A stretch of 35,717 nucleotides of DNA. Source: Ligilactobacillus aviarius subsp. aviarius DSM 20655. GTDB lineage: Bacteria; Bacillota; Bacilli; Lactobacillales; Lactobacillaceae. The DNA lies in NCBI RefSeq assembly GCF_001436315.1, contig NZ_AYZA01000022.1:203409-239125 (forward strand), read 5' to 3'. Positions 7,707 to 15,320 of this stretch are shown here, in pieces; the stretch's first letter is position 1, and each line of letters begins with the position of its first letter. The position numbers and the translations under genes were made by a program. The notes under the pieces are model-generated. The model did no database searches, was not told the DNA's origin, and saw only the letters and a program-made list of their open reading frames with translations.

Positions 7707-8300
7707 TTATTGCAATGCAAATCTAATCTTCAAATTATCATTAAAGAAACTTGGTTCATAGACAAGTTTTAAATTAGATTTATCGGCGTTGTTAGGGATT
7801 TCAAAAATAACGTCTTTTGTAATTGACGCACCTTTATCCATTTCACCAGACTGCATGTCGTTGTTATCAGATGAAACGCATGTCGAATCTTTAATATCGC
7901 CATTGTTGTCGATCTTGAAATCTAACGTATTGTAATCTTTACTTTCATTACTATTATTTTTTAGTGTAACATTTACAATTGCGAATTGATTTCCGTCTTG
8001 CGGAGTTTCCGGGCCAATTGAATTGGCATATTTAACATTATTTACGTTAAGATCAACTTTATCATGAGTTGCCGTTTGACCTAATTTAAACACTTTATTT
8101 TTGTTAGTTGCTGCTTTGTTGGTTGTAGTTTGTTCAGTATTTGAATCATTTTTTGATTTTGAAGAACTACCAGCACTGCCAAAAATTCCAATTGCAATGA
8201 TAACTACAATAAGCCAAAACCACCATTTTTTATAGAAGGGCTTTTTCTCCTTTACTGTATATTTCTTACTGTTTTCGTCTGTGATCATTTTTTTAGACAT
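7707..8300 (-). CDS. DUF4352 membrane-anchored extracellular protein
   Basis: A 197-residue protein with a basic cytoplasmic N-terminus (KKPFYKKWW), one membrane helix at about residues 27-43, a Ser/Asn/Thr-rich linker and a C-terminal beta-rich domain. The pattern FAIVNVTLKNNSN and the later E-P-S-F end are typical of DUF4352 (immunoglobulin/telokin-like). Such proteins are frequent next to repressors in Lactobacillales prophages; some surface-anchored prophage proteins in this position block superinfection. AGGAGG precedes the start at 8300. The exclusion role is inference. Confidence 0.75.
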   Translation of the reverse strand: MSKKMITDENSKKYTVKEKKPFYKKWWFWLIVVIIAIGIFGSAGSSSKSKNDSNTEQTTTNKAATNKNKVFKLGQTATHDKVDLNVNNVKYANSIGPETPQDGNQFAIVNVTLKNNSNESKDYNTLDFKIDNNGDIKDSTCVSSDNNDMQSGEMDKGASITKDVIFEIPNNADKSNLKLVYEPSFFNDNLKIRFALQ

Positions 8301-8364
8301 ACGAAAACCTCCTCTAAATATATAATCCTTAGCTTTTTATGTCTTCAAAGTTATTGGACATTTT

Positions 8365-8787
8365 TTATAGATATTCCATCATATCTTCACTGACACCAAA
8401 TTGTTTATAAAGCTCATCAAAGTATTCAGGACTTTTGCCATTTTCTTCTTCATAAAATTTTTCACATAGATTCAATGCGAAAAGATTAGCTTCATGTTCC
8501 GTCTTTGCACAGGTAGTGTGGTTTTGAGTGTAGTAACTCTGTAATCCATTATGTAATTCAACGTGTGCAAGTTCGTGTGCACAAACAAAATAACGTTCAG
8601 AAGATTCAGATATTGAATCGGATAACAGAATGATTGGTTTATCAAATAAGTAAACTGTATCTCCTTTTGGTTTGTCTATTCCTTTATATTCAATTGGAAT
8701 CTCTTTTTGATTGCAAATCGTGAAAGGGTTATAGGTCTTATATTTACTCCATAATTCATTTATTAAATTTGAGTATTCCAACAGCAT
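8365..8787 (-). CDS. ImmA/IrrE-family metallopeptidase
   Basis: A 140-residue zinc peptidase. The HEXXH motif is HELAH at residues 71-75, followed by acidic residues in the helix after it. In ICEBs1 the homologue ImmA cleaves the adjacent repressor ImmR to trigger induction. Here the gene overlaps the repressor stop (TGATG: repressor stop 8789-8787, start ATG 8787-8785), and AAAGGAT gives the ribosome site. The pairing supports a repressor-inactivating role. Confidence 0.88.
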   Translation of the reverse strand: MLLEYSNLINELWSKYKTYNPFTICNQKEIPIEYKGIDKPKGDTVYLFDKPIILLSDSISESSERYFVCAHELAHVELHNGLQSYYTQNHTTCAKTEHEANLFALNLCEKFYEEENGKSPEYFDELYKQFGVSEDMMEYL

Positions 8788-9146
8788 CAATCCTTTTTAA
8801 ATTTATCTTTGTATTTGTAAAAGACTTGTGTTAAAGCAATTTTTAACCGTTCTTTTTCTTCATCTGTTAGATTTTGACCATCATAAGTCATTCCATAGTT
8901 TAAATTATCATCCAAGAATTTTTTCAAATCTTTTTGATCAGATGTGGAGTTGTTATTTTCACGACCTAAGAGATAGTCTACAGATACATGAAAATAATCA
9001 GCTACTTTAGCAAGATATTCTCCATTTGGAGTTTGTTTTTTCCATTTGTATAAAGTGCTTTCTCCAAATCCAAGTTCATTAGCAACTTTTTGAAGAGTAA
9101 CACCTCGGTTTTTTGCAAGTTTTTTTATCCGTTCAAACGTTGTCAT
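8787..9146 (-). CDS. CI-like phage repressor (XRE family)
   Basis: A 119-residue regulator with an N-terminal XRE helix-turn-helix at about residues 4-60 (TLQKVANELGFGESTLYKWKK, then VSVDYLLGRE) and a short C-terminal extension without a LexA-like peptidase domain. Lacking self-cleavage, it is likely inactivated by the ImmA-type protease encoded immediately downstream. TAGGAG lies ahead of the ATG at 9146. It should repress the rightward promoter at 9202-9230 and control its own leftward promoter. Confidence 0.88.
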   Translation of the reverse strand: MTTFERIKKLAKNRGVTLQKVANELGFGESTLYKWKKQTPNGEYLAKVADYFHVSVDYLLGRENNNSTSDQKDLKKFLDDNLNYGMTYDGQNLTDEEKERLKIALTQVFYKYKDKFKKD

Positions 9147-9240
9147 ATCAATAATTCTCCTAAAATAATACGAGAAAATTATATTTTTGGAAAATAAATT
9201 GTTGACTTAATTTTCCGATTGGGATAATATAATACTCGTA
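9147..9240. promoter_or_regulatory. Lysogeny switch: divergent promoters and operator region
   Basis: Leftward: TATAAT at 9183-9178 lies about 30 bases before the repressor gene without a good -35, suggesting an activated promoter. Rightward: the strong promoter at 9202-9230. Candidate operator pieces are the inverted pair TACGAG (9169-9174) and CTCGTA (9235-9240), and TTTTCC/GGGA between the rightward promoter elements. Operator assignment is inference. Confidence 0.5.
9202..9230 (+). promoter_or_regulatory. Rightward early promoter
   Basis: TTGACT (9202-9207), 17 bases, TAATAT (9225-9230). Transcription would begin near 9237 and read rightward, crossing the leftward gene at 9484-10197 before reaching the Cro-like gene, since no convincing rightward terminator is seen between. 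Confidence 0.6.
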
Positions 9241-9242
9241 AG

Positions 9243-9368
9243 TTGATTGGTAATAAAAAACGTCAGCAAATAAAGACGAATAAAAACAACAATCTTGGCG
9301 GATTAATTAGTTTAATAGGTCTTTATGTGTGGTTATTTATTACACTTTTATATTACCCATATGGGTAA
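9243..9368 (+). CDS. Possible 41-residue membrane peptide in the early leader
   Basis: A TTG-initiated frame codes for a basic N-terminus (KKRQQIKTNK), then a hydrophobic segment (GGLISLIGLYVWLFITLLYY) and stops inside the 16-bp palindrome. It has no ribosome site and would be nearly leaderless behind the promoter at 9202. The composition looks like a small membrane protein, but the start is weak, so this may be chance. The rest of 9147-9483 holds the switch promoters, the palindrome and a leftward terminator. Confidence 0.2.
   Translation: MIGNKKRQQIKTNKNNNLGGLISLIGLYVWLFITLLYYPYG
9353..9368. repeat. 16-bp perfect palindrome TTACCCATATGGGTAA
   Basis: A perfect dyad, flanked more distantly by ACACT (9340-9344) and AGTGT (9370-9374). 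No T run follows, so it is not a terminator. A dimeric regulator site, for example for the Cro-like or repressor protein, is the likeliest reading. Confidence 0.5.
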
Positions 9369-9444
9369 AGAGTGTCAATAAAAATTATCATTTTTTATTA
9401 CTTTTTTTCTGACGGTAAGCGGGTGGGTTGGTAGTTCTTTGAAA

Positions 9445-9478
9445 ATTAAATAAACAAAAAAGCAGGATAAGCCTGCTT
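9445..9478 (-). terminator. Terminator of the 9484-10197 gene
   Basis: On the minus strand AAGCAGG pairs with CCTGCTT (9478-9472 with 9466-9460, five-base loop), followed by TTTTTGTTTATTT. It ends the leftward gene immediately after its stop. Confidence 0.85.
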
Positions 9479-9483
9479 AGAAA

Positions 9484-10197
9484 TTAAAGTTTGGGGTTTT
9501 GTTTTAATCTTGCTTTTGTTTGTTTTGAATATTCTTGGCGAGGTGATTTAAATGGCTGATGTTGCATTGCTTTTATCGATTTGTTCACTTGTTTTTGCTG
9601 TAATTGTAGCTCTGATTCAACGTTAGATAAATCAAGTGGCAAAAGGTATTCACTAAAATGATTTTTTTTGCCGATATAAGGAAATTTTCTTACTGCATAT
9701 AGTAATTGTAAATATACTCTTTGAGGAAAAGGTTTATCTGATTCTCTTAGTGGCAAAAAAACAAAAAGAGGAGTATATGTGTTAGCTTTAAACGTTCCAT
9801 ATGTTTTAGCAGGGAACGGTATCTCAGAAACATATCCATCCTTATCCGTGTAATTAAAAATTGGCGATAAAGTTATATGTCCAGCTGATCCTGCTGTATA
9901 AGCTTCAATTATTCCTCTTTCGGGATCGTTTGTATGAAAACAGAGTCCGAAATAAGCTATGTCATTAGGCGAAGGGTTTAAAAACGAAAGATGAATAAGA
10001 ACACCTTGCGGTAACGGTTCGTATTTTATTTTTCCTTGTTGTTCATATCTTACTTTAATCTGTCCCTCACAAATTGGTTCATATCCAGGCGGGGAAAGTA
10101 GGTTAACTTGAAGTAACTCTGATCTGCTTTTAGCAAGTGTAATAGCAGAAATAATCGTTGCAATTATTGATATGATAATTGGAATCCAAAATTTCAT
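9484..10197 (-). CDS. Membrane-anchored protein of unknown function (moron)
   Basis: A 237-residue protein with one N-terminal membrane helix (about residues 3-22), a beta-rich middle and a basic Gln/Lys-rich C-terminus. AGAAGG precedes the ATG. It is flanked by its own terminator and lies leftward between the rightward early promoter and the Cro-like gene, an unusual place that splits the switch from the early operon. Independent expression in the lysogen is likely, as for moron genes. No family recognised. Confidence 0.65.
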   Translation of the reverse strand: MKFWIPIIISIIATIISAITLAKSRSELLQVNLLSPPGYEPICEGQIKVRYEQQGKIKYEPLPQGVLIHLSFLNPSPNDIAYFGLCFHTNDPERGIIEAYTAGSAGHITLSPIFNYTDKDGYVSEIPFPAKTYGTFKANTYTPLFVFLPLRESDKPFPQRVYLQLLYAVRKFPYIGKKNHFSEYLLPLDLSNVESELQLQQKQVNKSIKAMQHQPFKSPRQEYSKQTKARLKQNPKL

Positions 10198-10254
10198 ATA
10201 TAGAAACCTTCTTTGTAGTTTTTATACTCATTTTACCAGAAAGGAGTGATCACA

Positions 10255-10455
10255 TTGGCAGAACTTACTTTGGAAAGCGGTCGTAAAAAAATTCTTGAAT
10301 GGATGCAAGCTAATGATGTTTCCTATCAAGACATTGCTACAGCTTTTGGATACAAAAACAAGCAAACAGTCCGGGATTATATCACGGGCGATGTCGATTC
10401 AACTAAAGCAAACGAATTAGTTTTGCGAATCATTTCAAAGTTCAGAATCAGATAG
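10255..10455 (+). CDS. Cro-like helix-turn-helix protein
   Basis: A 66-residue protein with a helix-turn-helix (VSYQDIATAFGYKNKQTVRDYITG, about residues 21-45). The TTG at 10255 is taken as start because AAAGGAG (10240-10246) lies eight bases before it; a GTG at 10246 would overlap the ribosome site itself. It heads the rightward early block and is the best candidate for the Cro antagonist of the repressor at 8787, although the leftward gene separates them. Confidence 0.75.
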   Translation: MAELTLESGRKKILEWMQANDVSYQDIATAFGYKNKQTVRDYITGDVDSTKANELVLRIISKFRIR

Positions 10456-10466
10456 AGGTGATTAAT

Positions 10467-10706
10467 ATGTCTCGGAACTGGTTATCAAAGAAAGAATTCG
10501 TTGATAAGTATGGATATTCTAATTCTACTTTCAATCGTAGAAAAGAAGAATGTTTGGAAACTCAATATCGGGACGCATTTATTCAACCTTCTAAATATGA
10601 ACTTTGGATAGATGAAGATATTTATCAAGAGTTCTTAATTTATAAATCAAAAAACAGATTTAAAGCAAAAGTGAAAGCTGCTAAAAATGCAGTTGAAAGG
10701 TGGTGA
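10467..10706 (+). CDS. Small HTH DNA-binding protein, excisionase-like
   Basis: A 79-residue protein with an N-terminal winged-helix-like pattern (WLSKKEFVDKYGYSNSTFNRR) and a basic C-terminus. Small proteins of this shape in early phage operons include excisionases and regulators. The ATG at 10467 has GAGGTG six bases before it, so the GTG at 10458 is rejected. It follows the Cro-like gene by 11 bases. Function is inferred from shape and position. Confidence 0.6.
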   Translation: MSRNWLSKKEFVDKYGYSNSTFNRRKEECLETQYRDAFIQPSKYELWIDEDIYQEFLIYKSKNRFKAKVKAAKNAVERW

Positions 10707-10711
10707 TTTTA

Positions 10712-10903
10712 ATGAGTAAACATGCAACAAACGTGATGTGTAAAGTCGAAACAGCAATTTTCTTGATTGCGACTGTTTCAGGAATTATATCAACAAAACT
10801 GACAACGGGATGCTGGGTAGCATTTTTAATTGTGCTACTAATCCACATGATTCTTGACAAAAACTATTTGCAAGAATGGTGCGATTGGTTATGGCAAAAA
10901 TAA
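10712..10903 (+). CDS. Small membrane protein
   Basis: A 63-residue protein with two hydrophobic stretches (about residues 14-30 and 37-52) and a Trp-rich end. The ATG at 10712 follows AAAGGTGG; its coding frame begins six bases after the stop of the upstream gene. Unknown function, typical of early phage operons. Confidence 0.6.
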   Translation: MSKHATNVMCKVETAIFLIATVSGIISTKLTTGCWVAFLIVLLIHMILDKNYLQEWCDWLWQK

Positions 10904-10905
10904 AA

Positions 10906-10928
10906 GCCCTGCGAATAAACCGCAGAGC
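10906..10928 (+). promoter_or_regulatory. Hairpin in the leader of the 10956 gene
   Basis: CTGCG (10909-10913) pairs with CGCAG (10921-10925) around a seven-base loop, extended by GC/GC across one mismatch. No T run follows; it may be a processing or stability element. Confidence 0.35.
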
Positions 10929-10955
10929 AATACGACACTAAGGAGATTATAACAC

Positions 10956-11255
10956 ATGTTTGAAAAAGAAAAACAGGCAATCATTGATTGTCCAGACAAT
11001 ATGATTAAGGTTTCTGATTTCTATCATTTACTAGATACGGCTCAGAGCGAAAACTTAATTACTAAAGAGCAATTCAAGAAATGGAATGAAGTTCTTGATA
11101 ACATTATTCCAATTTTAATTAAAGGTGCAGAAATTGATCCACAGACCGCTAAGTGTGGTTTTGTTCTAACACGAGATATGTGGCGAAACAATGACTTTAT
11201 CGTTTATGTCGTTAACAGATTGGCAGGTAAGTATGGAATTGATATGGAGGGATAA
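10956..11255 (+). CDS. Hypothetical early phage protein
   Basis: A 99-residue, mostly helical protein starting at an ATG with AAGGAG upstream. No motif is recognised. It lies directly before the Gp157 gene, four bases apart, so co-expression with replication functions is likely. Confidence 0.65.
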   Translation: MFEKEKQAIIDCPDNMIKVSDFYHLLDTAQSENLITKEQFKKWNEVLDNIIPILIKGAEIDPQTAKCGFVLTRDMWRNNDFIVYVVNRLAGKYGIDMEG

Positions 11256-11258
11256 TCA

Positions 11259-11738
11259 ATGAATTTATTTGAACTCAACGAAAAATATCGCGACCTCGAA
11301 CAACGTGATGATTTAGATTCTGAAACTTTAAAAGATACATTAGATTCAATCAATGATAGCCGTGAAGTGAAGCTGGATAACATTGCAAATTGGATTGAAA
11401 ACAACCAAGCGGATATTGATTTCTTGGATAAGAAAATCAAGCAGCTACAAGCCGATAAGAAATCATTAGTCAATCGAACTAAGTCATTGATGGAATACAT
11501 GACAACAGTGATTGACGATTCTGGATTGAAAGAACTCAAGACTGAAAACCATATTCTTAAACCACGGAACTATCGGGCGTCAGTTTATATCAGTGATGAA
11601 AAAGAAATTCCAAGCGAATTTGTGAAATTTAAAGCAGTTGAAACTATTGATAAAAAAGCGATTTATGAATTACTTAAAAATGGAAAAACAGTTCGTGGTG
11701 CTGAATTAAAACCTAATCGAAAGACGGTTATCAAGTAA
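11259..11738 (+). CDS. Siphovirus Gp157 family protein
   Basis: A 159-residue protein with a long N-terminal coiled coil (about residues 30-85, including IDFLDKKIKQLQADKKSL) and a C-terminal domain ending in GAELKPNRKTVIK, the pattern of the Gp157 family found in siphoviruses of lactic streptococci. Its biochemical role is uncertain; it is linked to phage resistance and replication contexts. ATG with GGAGGG upstream; it lies before the helicase gene. Confidence 0.85.
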   Translation: MNLFELNEKYRDLEQRDDLDSETLKDTLDSINDSREVKLDNIANWIENNQADIDFLDKKIKQLQADKKSLVNRTKSLMEYMTTVIDDSGLKELKTENHILKPRNYRASVYISDEKEIPSEFVKFKAVETIDKKAIYELLKNGKTVRGAELKPNRKTVIK

Positions 11739-11755
11739 TGGGAGGTGGTTAATTA

Positions 11756-13154
11756 GTGTTTGAATTACGAGATTACCAAAGCCAAACTATTGAGGACATT
11801 TACAAATCAATGAAAAAAGGGAATAGAACCATCGTGGTTCAACAACCTCCCTCGAACCGGGAAAACAGTCATTATGAGTGAAATAGCACGACGAGCAACT
11901 GCAAAGGGTAATCAAGTATTGTTTGTTGTTCATCGCAAAGAAATCGTTGACCAAGCTATGGCAACATTTCAAGAACAAAATGTTGATATGAATTTAGCAC
12001 AATTGGGCATGGTTCAAACAATTGCACGCCATATTAATGAGATTCCTGAACCGCAAGTGATTTTTATCGATGAAGGTCATCACAGCTTAGCGAAAACATA
12101 TCAGCGAATCATCGATGCTTTTCCGAATGCGATTAAGCTACTTTTCACTGCTACACCACAACGAACAGGCAAGAAACAATTAGATTTAATCGCTGATGAT
12201 ATTGTCCTCGGAAAATCAATTAAATGGTTAACCGAACACGGTAACTTAGCACCATTCACATACTACTCAATTGATGACATTGACCGTTCTAAGCTCAAGA
12301 AAAATAGTACGGGTGATTTTACCAGTGAGAGTATGGAACGGGCTGTTAAGAAGAAAATATACGGCGATGTAGTCGAGAACTACAAGGAACTTGCCCCGAA
12401 CAAGCAAGCGGTTGTTTATTGCTACTCCGTTGGAAATGCGATTAAGGTTGCGCAAGAATTCAACGACAATGGAATTTCAGCAGTGGAAGTTGACGGGACA
12501 ACTGATCCGGCTAAGCGTGATGGAATCATTGAAGACTTTCGCCAAGGAAAAATCAAAATATTAACTAATGTCAACTTGTTTACCGAAGGGTTAGATTTAC
12601 CAAACGTTGATTGTGTAATTATGGTCCGGCCGACTGCTTCACTCGCATTGTACTTACAGTTCTCAATGCGATGTCTTAATCCACGTGAAGGTAAGGTCGC
12701 AATCATCATTGACCATGTTGCCAATTGGAAAGAGTTTGGATTACCTGATCAAGATCGCGATTGGCAAGCAGCGATGAAAACTAAGAGTGGATCTAAAAGA
12801 AAAAATACAAATCAAACGACTGACTCACCACTTCAATGTGATCATTGCTACGCTGTTTTCTATCGATCAGAATTGACGGAAAACAAACTCTGTCCATATT
12901 GTGGAATGGAGGTTTCAAAGAAACAAATTGAAATGGCAGTAACTAAGGCAGAATTGGTTGAAATCAACGAAAGTAAACTACGGGTAAACCGGTTGAAGAA
13001 AATCATGCATAGCAACGTTATGCGAAATGTTGCTGGTAAACGTCCTAGTGAGCTAAGAACAATGGAAGAATTTCAAGCGTATGCAAAACTACACCATTAC
13101 AAGCCCGGGTGGGCATGGTATGCATATAGAAAATTTACAAAGAAAGGCAGATAG
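11756..13154 (+). CDS. Superfamily II DNA helicase, coded in two frames (frameshift in Walker A)
   Basis: A DEAD/DEAH-like helicase of about 465 residues if the frames are joined. The GTG at 11756 follows GGGAGGTGG by seven bases and opens with MFELRDYQSQTIEDI, the usual helicase N-terminus. This frame closes at 11879-11881, but removing one base at 11849-11852 restores PPRTGKT, the Walker A motif, and continues without break from 11853. Later motifs are DEGHH, FTATPQRTG, TEGLDLP and QFSMRCLNP, then a four-Cys zinc finger (CDHC...CPYC). Either a +1 programmed shift, a disabling mutation, or a sequencing error; the open 426-codon remainder has no start-site signal of its own. Confidence 0.85.
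11826..11858 (+). other. Putative +1 frameshift site with flanking hairpins
   Basis: The zero frame reads CCT CCC TCG; a Pro-tRNA on CCC (11849-11851) could re-pair with CCT (11850-11852), giving CGA ACC GGG AAA in the new frame. GAACC/GGTTC (11826-11840) forms a hairpin just upstream and a second GAACC (11854-11858) can compete for GGTTC. CCC-U slippage by +1 is known from Listeria phage PSA. Confidence 0.35.
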
Positions 13155-13157
13155 AAT

Positions 13158-13871
13158 ATGGGAATTTTACCAAAGGACGAAAAGTTAAGTCCGAAGACAG
13201 AACCAAGAAATTTCTTTATTTACGGCAAAACGATGTCGGGGAAAAGTTATTTTTCAAGTTTCTTTCCACACCCGTTAGTTCTAAATACTGACGGGAACAG
13301 TGCACAAGGAACCGCACCAAGCATTCAAATCAGAAATATTCGGGATGCAAACGGAAAACTGAAACAATCAGCAATTAAGCAGCTTGATGAAATCATCACT
13401 GAATTGCAGCAACCTGGAGTGACGTTCCAAACCATTGTGATTGATGTAATTGATGATATTTGCGTCATGATCGAACAAGCAATCTGCTTAGATAATGGCG
13501 TTCAAGCATTAAGTGATGTTCCTTATGGGAAAGGTTATTCATTATTTAATGCAATTCTTCAACAATTCGTTATGGACCTTAAAGCATTGCCAATGAATGT
13601 AATTTTTATCAGTCGAGAAATTGAAGTTACTGATGAAAACAGTGGTCGTACAGAATTGAAACCATCATTAAAAACAAAATACTACAACATTGTCAATGGA
13701 AACTGTGATTTAGTTATTCATACGCAGAAATTTGGCAGTGATACCTATTATCGCAGCGTTGAAGACCGACGAACGGTTTACGAACCTGAAAATATTTCAG
13801 ATCCAAAGGTTTTACGTTTATTAAGTTCAGTTAAGGGAATGTTCCCAGAAAAGAAAAAAGAAAGCAAATAA
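13158..13871 (+). CDS. Sak4-like RecA-fold ATPase (AAA_24)
   Basis: A 237-residue nucleotide-binding protein. Walker A is GKTMSGKS at residues 23-30 and a Walker B-like strand TIVIDVIDDI follows near residue 98. This arrangement is that of the phage nucleotide-binding AAA_24/Sak4 family, which anneals or exchanges single-stranded DNA during recombination and replication. It starts three bases after the helicase stop and is followed by a DUF669 gene, the usual partner. Confidence 0.82.
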   Translation: MGILPKDEKLSPKTEPRNFFIYGKTMSGKSYFSSFFPHPLVLNTDGNSAQGTAPSIQIRNIRDANGKLKQSAIKQLDEIITELQQPGVTFQTIVIDVIDDICVMIEQAICLDNGVQALSDVPYGKGYSLFNAILQQFVMDLKALPMNVIFISREIEVTDENSGRTELKPSLKTKYYNIVNGNCDLVIHTQKFGSDTYYRSVEDRRTVYEPENISDPKVLRLLSSVKGMFPEKKKESK

Positions 13872-13887
13872 AGAGAGGTAATAAATT

Positions 13888-14448
13888 ATGAGTTTAGCAG
13901 ATATTTTAAATGACACAAAGAAGAATTTTGATCCAAAGAAAGACAGCATTAACGGTTCATACGACAAGTTGCCAGAAGGAACATACTTGGTAACACTCGA
14001 CAATACAAATCACTTCGTATCAAAGACAAGTGGTTTTGAACAATTAAGTTTCAAGATGACTGTTGTTGACGGCGAACACGCAAGCCAATCTGAATTCGTG
14101 GGGGTTAACTTAGCAACCGAAAAGAAAGATGGTTCGCCAATGCCCGATTTCGTTGTTACGAAAAATATGCGTTTGTTGGTAACGATTGGTGCATTAGTGG
14201 GTTTAACAATTACTGATGAAATGGTAATGGGCAATGTAACTGATGTTTACGAAAAATTAGTTGGCGCATTCTTACCATACAAAGGTAAGTTGCTTGAAAT
14301 GACAATTAAGGAATCAGCAAACAAGAAGGATCCAGATAATCCATTCCGAAATTATGAATTCGCAGAAGCAACAGAAAGCAATAATGATCCATTTAAGAAA
14401 CAAGCGAATGACAATATCGAAATTTCAGATGACGACATGCCATTCTAA
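13888..14448 (+). CDS. DUF669 protein, probable single-stranded DNA-binding partner
   Basis: A 186-residue protein with the DUF669 pattern: LPEGTYLVTLDN near residue 27, an oligonucleotide-binding-like core, and an acidic C-terminus ending DDDMPF, which resembles the acidic tips of SSB proteins. Proteins of this family accompany Sak4-type recombinases and are thought to bind single-stranded DNA. AGAGAGG lies before the ATG. The SSB-like role is inferred from neighbours and the acidic tail. Confidence 0.8.
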   Translation: MSLADILNDTKKNFDPKKDSINGSYDKLPEGTYLVTLDNTNHFVSKTSGFEQLSFKMTVVDGEHASQSEFVGVNLATEKKDGSPMPDFVVTKNMRLLVTIGALVGLTITDEMVMGNVTDVYEKLVGAFLPYKGKLLEMTIKESANKKDPDNPFRNYEFAEATESNNDPFKKQANDNIEISDDDMPF

Positions 14449-14479
14449 TTGATTTTTAGGCAGTATCCATAAACTACCG

Positions 14480-14498
14480 AACGGGTGGAATGCCCGTT
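14480..14498 (+). promoter_or_regulatory. Hairpin before the primase gene
   Basis: AACGGG (14480-14485) pairs with CCCGTT (14493-14498) around a seven-base loop, ending just before the AAAGGA ribosome site of the primase gene. No T run follows, so a translational or processing role is more likely than termination. Confidence 0.4.
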
Positions 14499-14513
14499 AG
14501 AAAGGATAGAGTT

Positions 14514-15320
14514 ATGCGAGATTTAACTGAATATGCCGTGCAATATGCACGCAAAGGTTTATCGGTGATTCCAATGATTCGAAAGCAACCACTGATTAAA
14601 TTTGCTGATAAACCACCGTTAACAGAAGAAGAGATTCGCAAATTTTGGAAAACTCATCCATACGCTAACATCGCGGTTAAAACTGATAATTTTTTTGTTT
14701 TTGACGTTGATATTCATAAAGATGGAGCAAACGGAATTCAAACCTTTAAGGAATTAAATCATCCTGAATGGTTCAAAGATACATTGGTTCAGAAAACAGC
14801 CCATGGCGGTTATCAGTATTTCTTTCTGAAACCAGACAATTATCGAATGACGCAGATCATTAATTTCCTGCCAGGGATTGATATTAAGGCACATCAAAAT
14901 AATTACGTAATGATTGCACCAAGTATCGTTGATGGAGTTCCTTATCAGTGGTTAAACAAGAAATCAATCATTAAGGCACCGCAAGGACTGATTAATTTAA
15001 TCAAAGAAAAATCCAAACCAGTGTATACCGGTGGAGTTAATGAAAACTACGTGATTGACGGTAAAACCAAGACATCTGAGTTGTTTGAACAAATCATTAA
15101 GGGTTTTGGCTTGACCGGTGGAAGGAACAATGCATTGGCAGAATTTTGTGGCGGGCTATTATTTCGCAATGTTGATCCCGAAATCGTATTGGAATTAGCA
15201 AAGATTGCGAACGAAAATACCGAAGCGAGTTTACCGCCAAAAGAAGTTGTCACCACGGTGAATAGCATGATTAAAAAAGAGATAAGGAGGCGAGAACAGC
15301 TTGAAAACAATCAAACTTGA
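14514..15320 (+). CDS. Bifunctional DNA primase/polymerase (prim-pol) with PriCT domain
   Basis: A 268-residue primase. The prim-pol domain (about 1-165) shows the metal-binding DVD (D64, D66 in FVFDVDIH), HGG (H97) and GIDIKA (D123) motifs, needed to make primers on phage DNA. A C-terminal primase domain (about 185-255, TGGRNNALAEFCGGLL) follows. The ATG at 14514 has AAAGGA seven bases before it and is preferred to 14490. It overlaps the VirE-type ATPase gene by 20 bases, the normal phage replication pair. Confidence 0.9.
   Translation: MRDLTEYAVQYARKGLSVIPMIRKQPLIKFADKPPLTEEEIRKFWKTHPYANIAVKTDNFFVFDVDIHKDGANGIQTFKELNHPEWFKDTLVQKTAHGGYQYFFLKPDNYRMTQIINFLPGIDIKAHQNNYVMIAPSIVDGVPYQWLNKKSIIKAPQGLINLIKEKSKPVYTGGVNENYVIDGKTKTSELFEQIIKGFGLTGGRNNALAEFCGGLLFRNVDPEIVLELAKIANENTEASLPPKEVVTTVNSMIKKEIRRREQLENNQT

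Noticed and set aside
11204-11539. Minus-strand frame over the Gp157 gene
   Set aside because: Ser-rich shadow of the coiled-coil gene on the other strand.
11874-13154. Helicase starting at the ATG at 11874
   Set aside because: This start lacks a ribosome site and would remove the N-terminal domain and Walker A, which are present upstream in another frame.
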